Positions 8,046 through 16,087 of a stretch of DNA of 64,000 nt are shown piece by piece. Within the stretch, counting starts at the first letter, position 1. The number at the start of each line of letters is the position of its first letter. The DNA is from CAWIHS01 sp963836005 (GTDB lineage: Bacteria > Pseudomonadota > Gammaproteobacteria > GRL18): assembly GCA_963836005.1 (NCBI GenBank), contig CAWIHS010000002.1, positions 310,001 through 374,000 on the forward strand. Reading direction: 5' to 3'. Below the pieces are notes generated by a model, which was not told the origin of the DNA, did not search any database, and saw only the letters and a program-made list of their open reading frames with translations. The position numbers and the translations under genes were made by a program.

Positions 8046-8680
8046 CTTTTTGCTTTATCAACAGCGGCCATTTTATCTGCAATGCTCTGCCAGTTGAGTT
8101 CACGCATGACTCTTGCCATCTGGTGCATTGCTCCGGTTTTGATCATCTTGCGCCGTTCGGTCTTATTTTTAACCCCGTAAAACGGCAGCATGATATCGAA
8201 TGACTGATCCGTATATTTTTTGATCGGAGTTAATACATCCTGACGGCGTGTATAGTAAGCATCTTCACCTGCAGCACACTGTTTGCCGAAAACATTAAAG
8301 TTACGACAGGCCAGAGGCCGCAGAGGGTGGATAGAACAGGCATTGTCAAGCAGAAAGGGACAGCTGTCTATATGACTCAAATCTGCCAGCTGCAGCTTGA
8401 GTTTTTCACGTAATTCACCATCGAGGATCTCGACCGCATACCAGGACATTCCCATCAATTCCAGCGGATAAACCGGAATGCTTTCATGCGAACGGCAACA
8501 ACTGGCACAACCTTTGGCACAGGCCAGTTCTTTGCCCTGTTTCTGTTCACGTTTTATGCCTTCGCTAACCCCTTGATCGGTCATTAAATAGGCATCGAGA
8601 AGCAAAGACAGCCAGTGAAAACGCTGTTCATGTTCAGGGAATTTCACCCGCTTTGGAACGGGGTAGGCCTGGCTCATCAT
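8042..8680 (-). CDS. YkgJ-family cysteine-cluster protein
   Basis: The 212-residue protein has the YkgJ (CxxCxxCC-type) zinc or iron cluster signature: CAKGCASCC near residue 54, CPFLLDNACSIHPLRPLACRNF near 108-128, and a further Cys at GKQCAAG. Members are widespread small metalloproteins of unknown reaction; a ferredoxin-like or zinc-binding role is usually proposed. The C-terminal third is helical and lysine- and arginine-rich. It converges with the unknown 387-residue gene and is preceded by repeat sequence, so it is probably a single-gene unit. Confidence 0.85.
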   Translation of the reverse strand: MMSQAYPVPKRVKFPEHEQRFHWLSLLLDAYLMTDQGVSEGIKREQKQGKELACAKGCASCCRSHESIPVYPLELMGMSWYAVEILDGELREKLKLQLADLSHIDSCPFLLDNACSIHPLRPLACRNFNVFGKQCAAGEDAYYTRRQDVLTPIKKYTDQSFDIMLPFYGVKNKTERRKMIKTGAMHQMARVMRELNWQSIADKMAAVDKAKS

Positions 8681-8776
8681 TTAACTCTGCTCTAAAATTT
8701 GATAATTAACCTGAATTCGCGATAACACAGATGTATTCACAACATCTTGCGGGCATGTAAGTGCTTTATGCCTAAC

Positions 8777-8931
8777 CTGCATTTCCCATATGACCATCAT
8801 AGATGGTGGAAATACATGCGAAAGGCAGGAGTCGAAGTCGTCTATGTGGGTCAATAAATGAAAGATTATCAGCACCAAGTGCTAAATCACCGGTTAGTTC
8901 TTAAGCAAAAGGTGCATGAAGAATCGGGTAT
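8777..8931. repeat. Dispersed repeat with ACCATC-ATA-GATGGT hairpin
   Basis: The first part (8777-8859) matches 4728-4810. The last part (8891-8931, GGTTAGTTCTTAAGCAAAA through GAAGAATCGGGTAT) matches one end of the family C repeat at 41973-42117. The hairpin at 8793-8807 belongs to the CATGGATG-core series. This shows that the repeat blocks occur in different combinations. It fills the 292-bp gap between the YkgJ-type and HNH genes. Confidence 0.65.
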
Positions 8932-8972
8932 GAGTTCCTAATATTAGCAAACTTATCACGAGTTCTGCTTAG

Positions 8973-9374
8973 TTACGTCTGTTGCTCGTCTTTATTTAGC
9001 ATGCTCTTTAGAGCGGCAAAAGGATTATGAGTTGCTGCACCGCTGCTCTGGCCAGTCTGTACATCTCCATGTGCTTCAAATTCATTCATCTTCTGGTGTT
9101 CATTATCATGACAGTAAATGCACAGGTTTTCCCAGTTGCTGCCGTCAGGGGGATTATTGTCATGATTATGATCAATGTGATGAACCGTCAGCAGGTGCAA
9201 ATTTTCCCGGGTAAAAGTTTTACCGCAGCGCCCGCACACCCAGGGATGAAGCTTAAGAGATTGTTCGCGATAACCGGCTTCTCGTTCTTTTATGTCTTTC
9301 TGCGCCTTGCCGACAATGTGATCTAATTTGCTCTGGTCCAGCTTCTTTTTTTTAATAACTCGTTTTCCAACCAT
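8973..9374 (-). CDS. YajD-like HNH nuclease
   Basis: The 133-residue protein has a lysine-rich N terminus and an HNH domain at about 42-92. CGRCGKTF and CIYCHDNEH are the zinc-binding pairs. LTVHHIDHNHDNNPPDG gives the HH and the Asn of the active site. This matches the YajD family of stand-alone HNH proteins found in many gammaproteobacteria, presumed to be a DNA nuclease; the biological role is unknown. The start is the ATG at 9374. A miniature element lies about 30 bp upstream of it. Confidence 0.88.
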   Translation of the reverse strand: MVGKRVIKKKKLDQSKLDHIVGKAQKDIKEREAGYREQSLKLHPWVCGRCGKTFTRENLHLLTVHHIDHNHDNNPPDGSNWENLCIYCHDNEHQKMNEFEAHGDVQTGQSSGAATHNPFAALKSMLNKDEQQT

Positions 9375-9405
9375 AACTTTACCCTCATACTGGTCTTTGG
9401 TTACT

Positions 9406-9579
9406 GTAACTACTCAGCGTAATTTCTAAAACGTCATTGATACCAGGAATTTGTTACAGAAGACGCCGTTAATACATCCATGTAGGCTCTATATAGCCAT
9501 CCCTGGCTATATAAGCTTCTTCCACAAACACCTGATATCAATAACTTGCAACAATAATCAAAATACGCTGAGTAGTTAC
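9406..9579. mobile_element. IS66-type miniature element with 8-bp target duplication
   Basis: The ends are a perfect 16-bp inverted repeat, GTAACTACTCAGCGTA and TACGCTGAGTAGTTAC. TGGTTACT is present directly on both sides (9398-9405 and 9580-9587), an exact 8-bp target duplication. Internally it holds a 10-bp perfect stem, TATATAGCCA/TGGCTATATA (9490-9513), and the segment AAACACCTGATATCA shared with the other copies. It has no coding capacity. GTAA ends and 8-bp duplications are known features of the IS66 family, so it is probably mobilised by an IS66-type transposase encoded elsewhere. Confidence 0.85.
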
Positions 9580-9895
9580 TGGTTACTTATGTTCTGATTA
9601 TAACTTATGGAAGATAAATATTTGATTAATGATATAAAACAGCCCGCATAATTTGCGAATCAGTTCTCAGTTGTTTTTAAATGCCGTTTAACAGCCAGAA
9701 AAATGTGATCAAACTAACAATACCTTTAGCAAAAAAAGCGCATAGTTAACGCACATGGATTTGGTCGATAATAATAATCAACCATTCAGGGACGAAGCTA
9801 TTTTAAAGGACTATTTGTTGCTAATAATAACCATAAACTCTGATAAGGATAGTTAGAGTATTTTAATTTTTACCCAGTGTTAAGTGCACTCTCTC

Positions 9896-9949
9896 AAACC
9901 TGGAAACAGGTTTACTTTTAAAAGATGAACAATTGTTCATCTTTTTTTT
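9896..9949 (+). terminator. GAAA-tetraloop hairpin followed by strong intrinsic terminator
   Basis: AAACCTG-GAAA-CAGGTTT (9896-9913) is a perfect 7-bp stem closed by a GNRA tetraloop. Six bases later AAAGATGAACAATTGTTCATCTTT is a self-complementary 24-mer running into eight T residues (to 9949). Together they look like the 3' end of a short structured transcript. No gene lies upstream on this strand within 500 bp, so the transcript would be non-coding. It ends just before the promoter of the rhodanese gene. Confidence 0.7.
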
Positions 9950-9975
9950 GCCTGTTTTAATTATTTACCTATAAT
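9948..9975 (+). promoter_or_regulatory. Sigma70-like promoter of the rhodanese gene
   Basis: TTGCCT (9948-9953), a 16-bp spacer and TATAAT (9970-9975) form a good sigma70-type promoter. The first ATG of the open frame (9974) lies inside the -10 box, so it cannot be in the transcript made from here. This supports translation from the GTG at 10007. Confidence 0.6.
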
Positions 9976-10006
9976 GAATATGACACCATTAAAACAGGAA
10001 ACTATC

Positions 10007-10432
10007 GTGGCTCAAAACGTCCCTGAAACCATCAACCCCAGACAAGCTTATCAGATGACCATTGATAAGCCCAATACCTTACTGATTGATGTTCGTTCCT
10101 CCATGGAATTTTTATTTGTAGGTCACCCCAAAGGAGCCGTGCATATAGCATGGATCGATGAACCTGACTGGGATATCAATCCTGATTTTACCACCGACAT
10201 TCGCAAACTTGTGCTTGGCGGCGTCTGTGGAGATGATGACGAACATCCTGCCATACTGCTCATCTGCCGCAGTGGTAAACGCTCCCTGGAAGCAGGCCAT
10301 CAGCTGATTAAAGATGGTTTTAATCATGTTTATAATGTTGCAGATGGTTTTGAAGGAGAACTCAATGATCAGCATCAGCGCAGTACTCTGGGGGGCTGGC
10401 GATTTGAAGATTTGCCCTGGGAACAGTGTTAG
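10007..10432 (+). CDS. Rhodanese-like sulfurtransferase (cytoplasmic)
   Basis: This is a single rhodanese domain of about 141 residues. TLLIDVRSSMEFLFVGHPKGAVHI is cut here to its hallmark DVRS...E and GHPKGAVHI parts, and the active-site loop is LLICRSGKRS with the catalytic Cys. A C-terminal GFEGELNDQHQR...GGWRFEDLPW tail is typical of this bacterial subgroup. It would carry a persulfide on the Cys and hand sulfur to cyanide or a thiol acceptor. I chose the GTG at 10007 because CAGGAA lies 6 nt upstream and a promoter -10 box covers the ATG at 9974; the longer form would have 152 residues. No signal peptide is seen. Confidence 0.88.
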   Translation: MAQNVPETINPRQAYQMTIDKPNTLLIDVRSSMEFLFVGHPKGAVHIAWIDEPDWDINPDFTTDIRKLVLGGVCGDDDEHPAILLICRSGKRSLEAGHQLIKDGFNHVYNVADGFEGELNDQHQRSTLGGWRFEDLPWEQC

Positions 10433-10473
10433 GCTAAAAGAAATCATCCTCTAGCATAGATTCCAGCAGCAGC

Positions 10474-10755
10474 ATGACTGTTATTCTGTTTTTAATCATC
10501 AATAGTGTCTCAGTGGGTTCAGCTACGGTTCATACAGATACATTTCAACATCATTACGAAACGCTGGAAAGCTGTGTGCTGGCCAGCGATCGACTGAAAA
10601 AAATACTCCTGGCAAGAGATAATATGCAGCTTAAAGACACCGAAATACTGGCCTATTGTGAAGTCAGCAGAGGCAATCTTTCCGAGCAGGAATACCGGCA
10701 GGCAGAAAATAAATTAAGACGCCTGGAAAACCTGTATGGAACCAGCCGCTGGTAG
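10474..10755 (+). CDS. Small secreted protein of unknown function
   Basis: The 93-residue product begins with a short hydrophobic stretch (residues 2-16, ending VGSATV) that could be a signal peptide. A mostly helical region follows with two Cys residues (SCVLAS near 34 and AYCEVS near 63), which could form a disulfide in the periplasm. It follows the rhodanese gene by 41 bp and may be co-transcribed. I do not recognise a family. Confidence 0.5.
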   Translation: MTVILFLIINSVSVGSATVHTDTFQHHYETLESCVLASDRLKKILLARDNMQLKDTEILAYCEVSRGNLSEQEYRQAENKLRRLENLYGTSRW

Positions 10756-10789
10756 TAAGTGCTCATCCATTTTTAGATGCACACTTGTG

Positions 10790-10913
10790 GCACAGGGATG
10801 TGCTACCATTTTTAGTGATAACAACTCATTGAAAATGCAGCAAAAAAAATCATACTTTTTTCTTCTGCGTTGCATAATTATAGCCAGGATGGCTATTTAT
10901 GGATGGAAACGGG
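10790..10913. repeat. Repeat with hairpins GCACAGGGATGTGC and ATAGCCAGGATGGCTAT
   Basis: Two short hairpins (10790-10803 and 10880-10896) lie in the gap between convergent genes. From about 10866 to 10910 the sequence is nearly the same as 14625-14671; both end GGCTATTTATGGATGGAAAC. This is another member of the dispersed hairpin family. Confidence 0.6.
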
Positions 10914-10920
10914 TTAGTGT

Positions 10921-11865
10921 TCAATTATCTGCGATTGAAGGTTTATTATTGAGCTGTATCTCATCGAAATATCGGCCACGATAAAGCAGCCTTGGGCTGT
11001 CTTCGGAGTCCTGGAAGGGGGTGCGAGTATGCAGGATATTATTGCAGATTAGTCCCTGACCTGGCTGTAATTTCCCCTGCAACAGGTACTCGTTTGAGTG
11101 CTCAAATATATCCTTCAGGGTCTGCTGAGCTTCCAGAGTGAGCGGATCATCATGCCAGATCACATTACGTGCCCGCGCCGTATAACGCATATGCAATCGT
11201 CCCTGCGGGGTGAGCATAAACACAGGCCCGCTGCGATCGGGACGGATCAGCTTACCTTCAAGAACATTTTTGGGAATGGTCATGGCATCCGGCTGCATTA
11301 AGGCACGGATATATTGAGGATTTTTATCCCGCAGTAAAATATAGGCTATTTCATGATCCAGCAGACGGTTCTCACCGCCTTCTTTTGCTGCCCGCACACA
11401 GTGCAGCAGCATACTGAAAATTTGCTCTGCAAGTCGATTGTAATAACCGTCCGTGTGCCAGTTAATGCCTTTATTGCTATAGGGGATGTACATGCTGTGC
11501 AGGCCTTCATCCACAACCTGAAGCGAAGTAAAGCCATCGTGATCCGCACATTCATTTCTGTCCAGTGAATGTATGCCCAACTGATGTCCAATCGCCTCGG
11601 GCACAGCCTTGTCTTCGGCCTTTTCGGCATCCATGGCGTAAATGACCATATTGGCTTTGTTTAACCAGCATCTCAGCTGCTCTATTTCTATACTGGTTAA
11701 TGCAAATGGATCATTGATTGAAACCAGCAGTTGCTCAAGGGTCTTTGGATAAGCGTTTAATTTATGTTTTTTCCAATCTTCATAGCCCATTTCATTGTTG
11801 TAATGGAACACACTACCTGATGCTATAGGTTTAGAATGAAAGGCTTTATTTCCAGCAATAGTCAA
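10921..11865 (-). CDS. TauD/TfdA-type Fe(II)/2-oxoglutarate dioxygenase
   Basis: The 314-residue protein has the double-stranded beta-helix signature of this family. The iron ligands are H and D in NWHTDGYYN (about residues 137-139) and a distal His in NNILHTRTPF (near 283). An Arg that would bind 2-oxoglutarate follows in PRLLYRGRYF. The family couples 2-oxoglutarate decarboxylation to hydroxylation of small molecules such as taurine, sulfonates or carnitine precursors. The substrate cannot be named here. No sulfonate transporter is adjacent and the gene stands alone. The start at 11865 gives a sensible N-terminal extension. Confidence 0.82.
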   Translation of the reverse strand: MTIAGNKAFHSKPIASGSVFHYNNEMGYEDWKKHKLNAYPKTLEQLLVSINDPFALTSIEIEQLRCWLNKANMVIYAMDAEKAEDKAVPEAIGHQLGIHSLDRNECADHDGFTSLQVVDEGLHSMYIPYSNKGINWHTDGYYNRLAEQIFSMLLHCVRAAKEGGENRLLDHEIAYILLRDKNPQYIRALMQPDAMTIPKNVLEGKLIRPDRSGPVFMLTPQGRLHMRYTARARNVIWHDDPLTLEAQQTLKDIFEHSNEYLLQGKLQPGQGLICNNILHTRTPFQDSEDSPRLLYRGRYFDEIQLNNKPSIADN

Positions 11866-12077
11866 AATCGTATAACCAAAATAAATGAGATAACACGAAT
11901 ATAACAGATGTAAATTTTTTATAAATCCCCAACGTAAATTTTTATACTATACTCAGAGCATAATGATCTGAGTCAGCATATTCTTTACTCACGCAAGTTG
12001 GCTTTTTCTTGCTCCAAACCGCTGTATCAGATATATCTTCGCGCTTGCGCAAAACATCCCAACAAATTGAATTCAAT

Positions 12078-12746
12078 ATGTTTTATTTTAAAGAACCTGA
12101 AATGCCCACTGCAGAAAATGCTCTGTCTGGTCGCAAAGAAGCGATACCAGTGAATAATTGCCATTTTGTTAACCACCACCCCATACAGGGGCCTTTTCCT
12201 CAACAACTCCAGCAGATTATATATGGCATGGGCTGTTTCTGGGGAGCAGAGAAACTCTTCTGGCAGCAGCAGGGCGTATACACCACGGCAGCGGGTTATT
12301 CGGCCGGAATCACACCGAATCCAACCTATGAAGAGGTCTGCAGCGGCCGTACCGGCCACAATGAGGCTGTGCTGGTCGTTTTTGATCCCGCTGTTATCAC
12401 CCTGGCAGAGCTGTTGAAAATATTTTGGGAAAACCATAATCCCACTGAAGGTATGCGACAGGGCAATGATCGCGGAACGCAGTACCGCTCAGGTATTTAT
12501 ACTTTTTCGGAGCAGCAGCAGAAAATGGCATTAAAGAGCAAAAAAATTTACCAGCAGGCATTCCTGACGGAACAGTCGATGAAAATTACGACAGAAATAC
12601 AGCCGGCAGGTCAATTTTACTATGCTGAGGACTACCATCAGCAGTATCTGGCCAAAAACCCTTCCGGGTATTGTCCTAATCATACTTTTGCAGCCAGCGG
12701 TTTACCCAGTTTCCCGCTGGAACTATTAGAAACGAAACCCGTTTGA
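12078..12746 (+). CDS. msrA: Peptide methionine-S-sulfoxide reductase
   Basis: MsrA reduces methionine-S-sulfoxide in proteins. The catalytic motif GMGCFWGAEKLFW is near residue 54. The family blocks AAGYSAGITPNPTYEEVCSG, GHNEAVLVVFDP, ENHNPTEGMRQGNDRGTQYR and YYAEDYHQQYL follow in order, and GYCPNH near the C terminus supplies the resolving Cys. The frame is open from 12009, but the ATG at 12078 gives FYFKEPEMPTAENALSGR, which aligns with the usual start of long (about 210-residue) MsrA proteins, so I chose it. Single gene, cytoplasmic. Confidence 0.95.
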   Translation: MFYFKEPEMPTAENALSGRKEAIPVNNCHFVNHHPIQGPFPQQLQQIIYGMGCFWGAEKLFWQQQGVYTTAAGYSAGITPNPTYEEVCSGRTGHNEAVLVVFDPAVITLAELLKIFWENHNPTEGMRQGNDRGTQYRSGIYTFSEQQQKMALKSKKIYQQAFLTEQSMKITTEIQPAGQFYYAEDYHQQYLAKNPSGYCPNHTFAASGLPSFPLELLETKPV

Positions 12747-12794
12747 AAGTTCTCCGGGCAACAAAATACTGAATAAGTCCGGTCGGTTCCAGCT

Positions 12795-13139
12795 CTACTT
12801 TCTGGCTTTACACATAGTATATGCAAAAATGCCCGTTACTATAAAAGGCAGGATAATAGTCAGAAGATTAAGTTTAACGGAGCAGTATAATTCATGGTAA
12901 CCACAGCCATAGATATTATTAGCAGCAGCCATCCAGGCAAAGGCGGGCAGGGGAATGGCGCCGTGTTCGGCATAAATCAACAATCCGGGAGCAAGGAACA
13001 GGGCCAGAAAAAGGCTGCGCCAAAAACAGGAGAACTGTTTTTTAATCATCCACTTGCGAACAAACCAGACCAGCAGTAGATAGATGGTTAAAATCACAAG
13101 CCCTGTTGCTATAACAATGATTCCACTCGTTTCCATCAT
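12795..13139 (-). CDS. Small integral membrane protein, unknown
   Basis: The 114-residue product from the ATG at 13139 has three membrane helices (about 5-27, 37-55 and 85-105). Between the last two lies AANNIYGCGYHELYCSV with two Cys. The open frame extends upstream to a TTG at 13211, but that extension is polar and low-complexity, and GGA lies just before the ATG. It is 141 bp downstream of the doxX gene on the same strand. No family recognised. Confidence 0.55.
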   Translation of the reverse strand: MMETSGIIVIATGLVILTIYLLLVWFVRKWMIKKQFSCFWRSLFLALFLAPGLLIYAEHGAIPLPAFAWMAAANNIYGCGYHELYCSVKLNLLTIILPFIVTGIFAYTMCKARK

Positions 13140-13280
13140 TTTTTTCCATTCGATTTGACTGGATGATGATTTTGCGGGTTTCCTGTTCAGGGGCAATTGA
13201 GTATCCAGCAACCCGCCCGAGCAAAAATAAACAGTCGTAAAACCCCTGGTTATTCTCTTGGAAAGTTAACGGCTAAATGA

Positions 13281-13718
13281 TCATTGTCTATTTCCTGACA
13301 TCAGATAATCCACAGAAAACTTACTCGCACCGAAAATCACATAAATCAGGATCATAAATCCCCATAAAAGATGATCACTATAACCGACCATATTTGCATA
13401 ATCCTGCAGCGAATAAGAATAAAGTGCTACAGCATTAAGAATAAACAAAGCGATCGCAGCCGGACGGCTGAATAACCCAAGCAGCAACAGCACAGGAAGG
13501 ACCAGCTCTCCAGCGGCAGCCATGGCCGCAGCCATTTCAGGGGGCAGTAGAGGTACGTTATAATCATAAAACAGGTTAACCGTGGACTCCCATGACTGAA
13601 TTTTAGTCAATCCGGAAAAGAAAAAAACCTTAAACAGATAAATTCGAATGGCGATATCCAGCCATTGTAGCTGCACAGATGAAGTTGAGTTCTTAAAAAG
13701 AAAATTCTTTATCATCAT
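13281..13718 (-). CDS. DoxX-family membrane protein
   Basis: This 145-residue protein has four helices with the DoxX pattern: LDIAIRIYLFKVFFFSGLTK, then a loop with WESTVNLFYDYNVPLLPP, then AAAGELVLPVLLLLGLFSR. DoxX proteins are quinone-linked or redox-related membrane proteins. They are also a standard component (BufD/HvfD) of bufferin-type RiPP clusters. Here the gene lies 296 bp downstream of the BufA1 precursor on the same strand, so it is probably the bufferin-associated DoxX; the modifying genes are not adjacent. Confidence 0.85.
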   Translation of the reverse strand: MMIKNFLFKNSTSSVQLQWLDIAIRIYLFKVFFFSGLTKIQSWESTVNLFYDYNVPLLPPEMAAAMAAAGELVLPVLLLLGLFSRPAAIALFILNAVALYSYSLQDYANMVGYSDHLLWGFMILIYVIFGASKFSVDYLMSGNRQ

Positions 13719-13903
13719 CTTATCTTCTATATGAGTGTGTTAACCAAAAGGCCAGATGATCCTCCATCACTTAGTTAAACCTGCGACAATTTAACTGAAT
13801 CACTGAGGATTATGGATTAAAAACACAGAATAATACCCGCATTAAAATTGATATACTAGTATGCTACGTCTTCCATAACTCTATAGAAAGCCCTATTTTT
13901 CAG

Positions 13904-13986
13904 TCTCTGCAATTGTAACGATTCTCTGTTTTAAATCCGCTCACTGAAATAAGAACGAGCCGGTATTCAATCTCTGCAACAGTAAC
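13904..13986. repeat. Two direct repeats in the bufA1-doxX gap
   Basis: TCTCTGCAATTGTAAC (13904-13919) and TCTCTGCAACAGTAAC (13971-13986) are direct repeats with a 67-bp period and two mismatches. They lie downstream of the BufA1 gene and upstream of doxX. They may be two protein-binding sites; no regulator can be assigned. Confidence 0.4.
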
Positions 13987-14014
13987 ACCGACTCATTTCC
14001 CAATACTTAAGCGT

Positions 14015-14275
14015 TTATTTCTTACTCTTAAGCCCTTTGTTGCCCGCCAGCTTATCGCAGGTGCCTTCAGGCACATAGACCCATTCTTCAGGATCTGCAT
14101 CTGTCTTGGCCATGCCTGCACAGGCGTGTTTGCTGCTGCCGCAGTCGTTCATACCGGCTTTGGCAACGCCCAGACATTTCTCAAAACCAGGTTTACCGGC
14201 ATGCGCAGCAGATCCCAGCATTGCAAAACCCATCGCGAACAAGCTGACCAGGACTGTTTTTTTTGAATTTCCCAT
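14015..14275 (-). CDS. BufA1-type (DUF2282) bufferin metallophore precursor
   Basis: The 86-residue protein has a signal peptide (residues 1-26, ending GSAAHA). The core has the DUF2282 pattern CLGVAKAGMNDCGSSKHACAG, shown here as CLGVAKAG-NDC-HACAG, then ADPEEWVYVPEGTCDKLAG: four Cys in the mature part. Precursors of this type are modified on cysteines by a DUF692 (multinuclear iron oxygenase) enzyme with a DUF2063 partner, then exported to bind copper. No DUF692 or DUF2063 gene is adjacent. The nearest pair is at 20872-22550. An ECF sigma/anti-sigma pair is divergently transcribed upstream, which fits the ECF control known for related bufferin operons. Confidence 0.85.
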   Translation of the reverse strand: MGNSKKTVLVSLFAMGFAMLGSAAHAGKPGFEKCLGVAKAGMNDCGSSKHACAGMAKTDADPEEWVYVPEGTCDKLAGNKGLKSKK

Positions 14276-14624
14276 AATATATTCCTATGTTTGAATGAAT
14301 GGTAAACAGTGAAGACAAATTATGTTGCCCTCACAAATCTGAGATTAAGACAAGTTGCAAAACTTTGCCCTCGTTTATAATCACCGGCAAATGCTTTCCA
14401 ACTTAACTTCTCTGGTTTAAGGATTAAGACCTGCTAATCAACTAAATAATTTCACTTATATTGCTTAGACTCAAATTAATCATTTAAGAATTAATCCCGA
14501 ACTTTATTGTATAGACCATAAAGGCTGATTATTCAATTATTAAACAAAGATTGTCGAACTGCTGTCCACCCTGTTTTAAATGTAAACCTGTGCCAGCAAA
14601 AGAAAATCACCTCTTTTCTTTATG
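14276..14624. promoter_or_regulatory. Divergent control region between bufA1 and the ECF sigma gene
   Basis: Upstream of bufA1, reading on the minus strand, GAGGGCAA occurs twice 43 bp apart (rev. comp. near 14372 and 14329), each followed by a TTGTCTT motif. These could be promoter or operator elements. The rest, up to the repeat at 14625, is AT-rich and shows no gene. No firm ECF promoter could be assigned. Confidence 0.35.
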
Positions 14625-14671
14625 CGTTCCATAATAGCAAGGATGGCTATTTATGGATGGAAACAATCGAA
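14625..14671. repeat. Repeat matching 10866-10910, with ATAGCAAGGATGGCTAT hairpin
   Basis: This short repeat shares GGATGGCTATTTATGGATGGAAAC (given as GGATGGCTAT plus TTATGGATGGAAAC) with the copy near 10890. It lies about 80 bp upstream of the ECF sigma factor gene. The hairpin spans 14634-14650. Confidence 0.6.
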
Positions 14672-14751
14672 TAGGTAATATCCGTAATACATTACACAAC
14701 CTGACTGTTCTAGACTAACAGTTATCCCAAGCTGGAAATCAAACTGTCATC

Positions 14752-15339
14752 ATGCTGAATACAAAATTATTATTTGCCGGGAAGAAAAACACCAAAGCTA
14801 CGGTCTTTAATCATAAGTCAGGTAAAAATCAACGCTTTGAATCGCTTGTCAGGGCCTATTCCTCTGATTTGTACCGTTTTGCTTACTGGCTCTGCGGAGA
14901 TTATTCCATCGCTGATGATCTGGTGCAGGAAACCTATTTACGCGCCTGGAAATCGCTGGATAGACTGGAAAACATCAACAAGGCAAAAAGCTGGCTGCTG
15001 ACTATTCTTAGACGAGAAAATGCACGGCGTTTTGAACGCAAACGACTGGAGCTGGTGGATATTGCAGCATATGCCATTGAAGATGAACATATTCAGAGCC
15101 CTGAGCGACTCGCTGAACAGAGCGAACTGCATCAGGCCATTTTACAGCTGGATAAAGAATATAGAGATCCCCTGTTGCTGCAAACCCTCGGAGGATTCAA
15201 AACCAGTGATATTGCACACATGCTGGATCTCAATGTCAACACGGTCAATACTCGTTTATTTCGTGCACGCCATCAGTTAAAAGTGGCTCTAAAAATAACT
15301 GACAGCAAGCAGGTTTTTTTAAATACACTGAGTAATTAG
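14752..15339 (+). CDS. ECF-type RNA polymerase sigma factor (paired with DUF3379)
   Basis: The 195-residue protein has sigma region 2 at about 27-95, with YRFAYWLCGDYSIADDLVQE and TYLRAWKSLDRL, and region 4 at about 125-185, with DPLLLQTLGGFKTSDIAHML and NVNTVNTRLFRARHQL. The GGFKTSDIA helix-turn-helix should read the -35 box. It precedes the anti-sigma gene by 37 bp on the same strand, a conserved gammaproteobacterial pair. It is divergent from the BufA1 precursor, so bufferin or metal-stress genes are plausible targets. Confidence 0.92.
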   Translation: MLNTKLLFAGKKNTKATVFNHKSGKNQRFESLVRAYSSDLYRFAYWLCGDYSIADDLVQETYLRAWKSLDRLENINKAKSWLLTILRRENARRFERKRLELVDIAAYAIEDEHIQSPERLAEQSELHQAILQLDKEYRDPLLLQTLGGFKTSDIAHMLDLNVNTVNTRLFRARHQLKVALKITDSKQVFLNTLSN

Positions 15340-15376
15340 CATTGATTTTAATCACTATTAACTGAGCATTGTTGAG

Positions 15377-16087
15377 TTGGATGATCTTGAATTTAGAAGA
15401 AAGGCCATTCTAGAACCCGCTAACCAGGGCCAGGAATTTTTACAAAAAGCCAGAGAAAACAGGGAAAACCGTCAATTCGTTGAAGACCAGCTTGACTTTC
15501 AATATGCTCTGTCAAAAACACTACAGATAGATGTTCCTGAAAACCTTAGTGATAGAATCATACTCTCCCGGCAGCTTGACGAACACAAAAATGCCCGTCA
15601 TCATCAACATCTTTACCGCTTAGCTGCAGGTATTGCAGCAACACTGGTTTTATCTTTTAGCATATTACTGTTTTTACCGGCCAAGAATAATTCTCAGCAA
15701 CTTTCAGACCATATCATTTATCATCTGTACGAAGATACCCGTGCTCTCGATGTCAAAATGGATGTCCCTAAAAGCCATATAGATACCATGCTGGCATCCT
15801 ATGGCGGCAAACTCTCAGCACCTATTGGCAATGCGACCTTCCTTGGGCATTGCATTGTCGGCAAACACACCGCAATCCACCTGGTTCTCAACACTGCCAG
15901 GGGAGCTGTTAGCGTGATTATCCTGCCTTCTGATGCGGTCAAGGCCGAACAACAAATTGCTGATAATCATTTCCAGGGCATTATCTACCCGAGTCATAAA
16001 GGCAGCATTGCCATTATCAGCGAATCTCCCGGGCCCGTTGCCAAGATCAGAGAAAAAATTGACCATAGTTTAAACTGGTTGATATAG
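15377..16087 (+). CDS. DUF3379 membrane anti-sigma factor
   Basis: The 236-residue protein has the DUF3379 N terminus (DDLEFRRKAILEP), which forms the cytoplasmic anti-sigma domain, one membrane helix near 88-108 (GIAATLVLSFSILLFLPA) and a periplasmic domain with SYGGKLSAPIGNATFLGHCI. No ATG or GTG is available near the conserved N terminus; the best start is a TTG at 15377, an uncommon start codon. It should hold the upstream ECF factor inactive until a periplasmic signal arrives. One periplasmic Cys (GHCIVG) could sense redox state or metal, which is inference. Confidence 0.85.
   Translation: MDDLEFRRKAILEPANQGQEFLQKARENRENRQFVEDQLDFQYALSKTLQIDVPENLSDRIILSRQLDEHKNARHHQHLYRLAAGIAATLVLSFSILLFLPAKNNSQQLSDHIIYHLYEDTRALDVKMDVPKSHIDTMLASYGGKLSAPIGNATFLGHCIVGKHTAIHLVLNTARGAVSVIILPSDAVKAEQQIADNHFQGIIYPSHKGSIAIISESPGPVAKIREKIDHSLNWLI

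Noticed and set aside
9840..9949. Possible c-di-GMP (GEMM) riboswitch because of the GNRA hairpin and terminator
   Set aside because: The conserved GEMM core sequences are missing; only the tetraloop hairpin is similar.
10736..10984. 82-codon plus-strand frame
   Set aside because: It runs through hairpin repeats and into the antisense of the dioxygenase gene.
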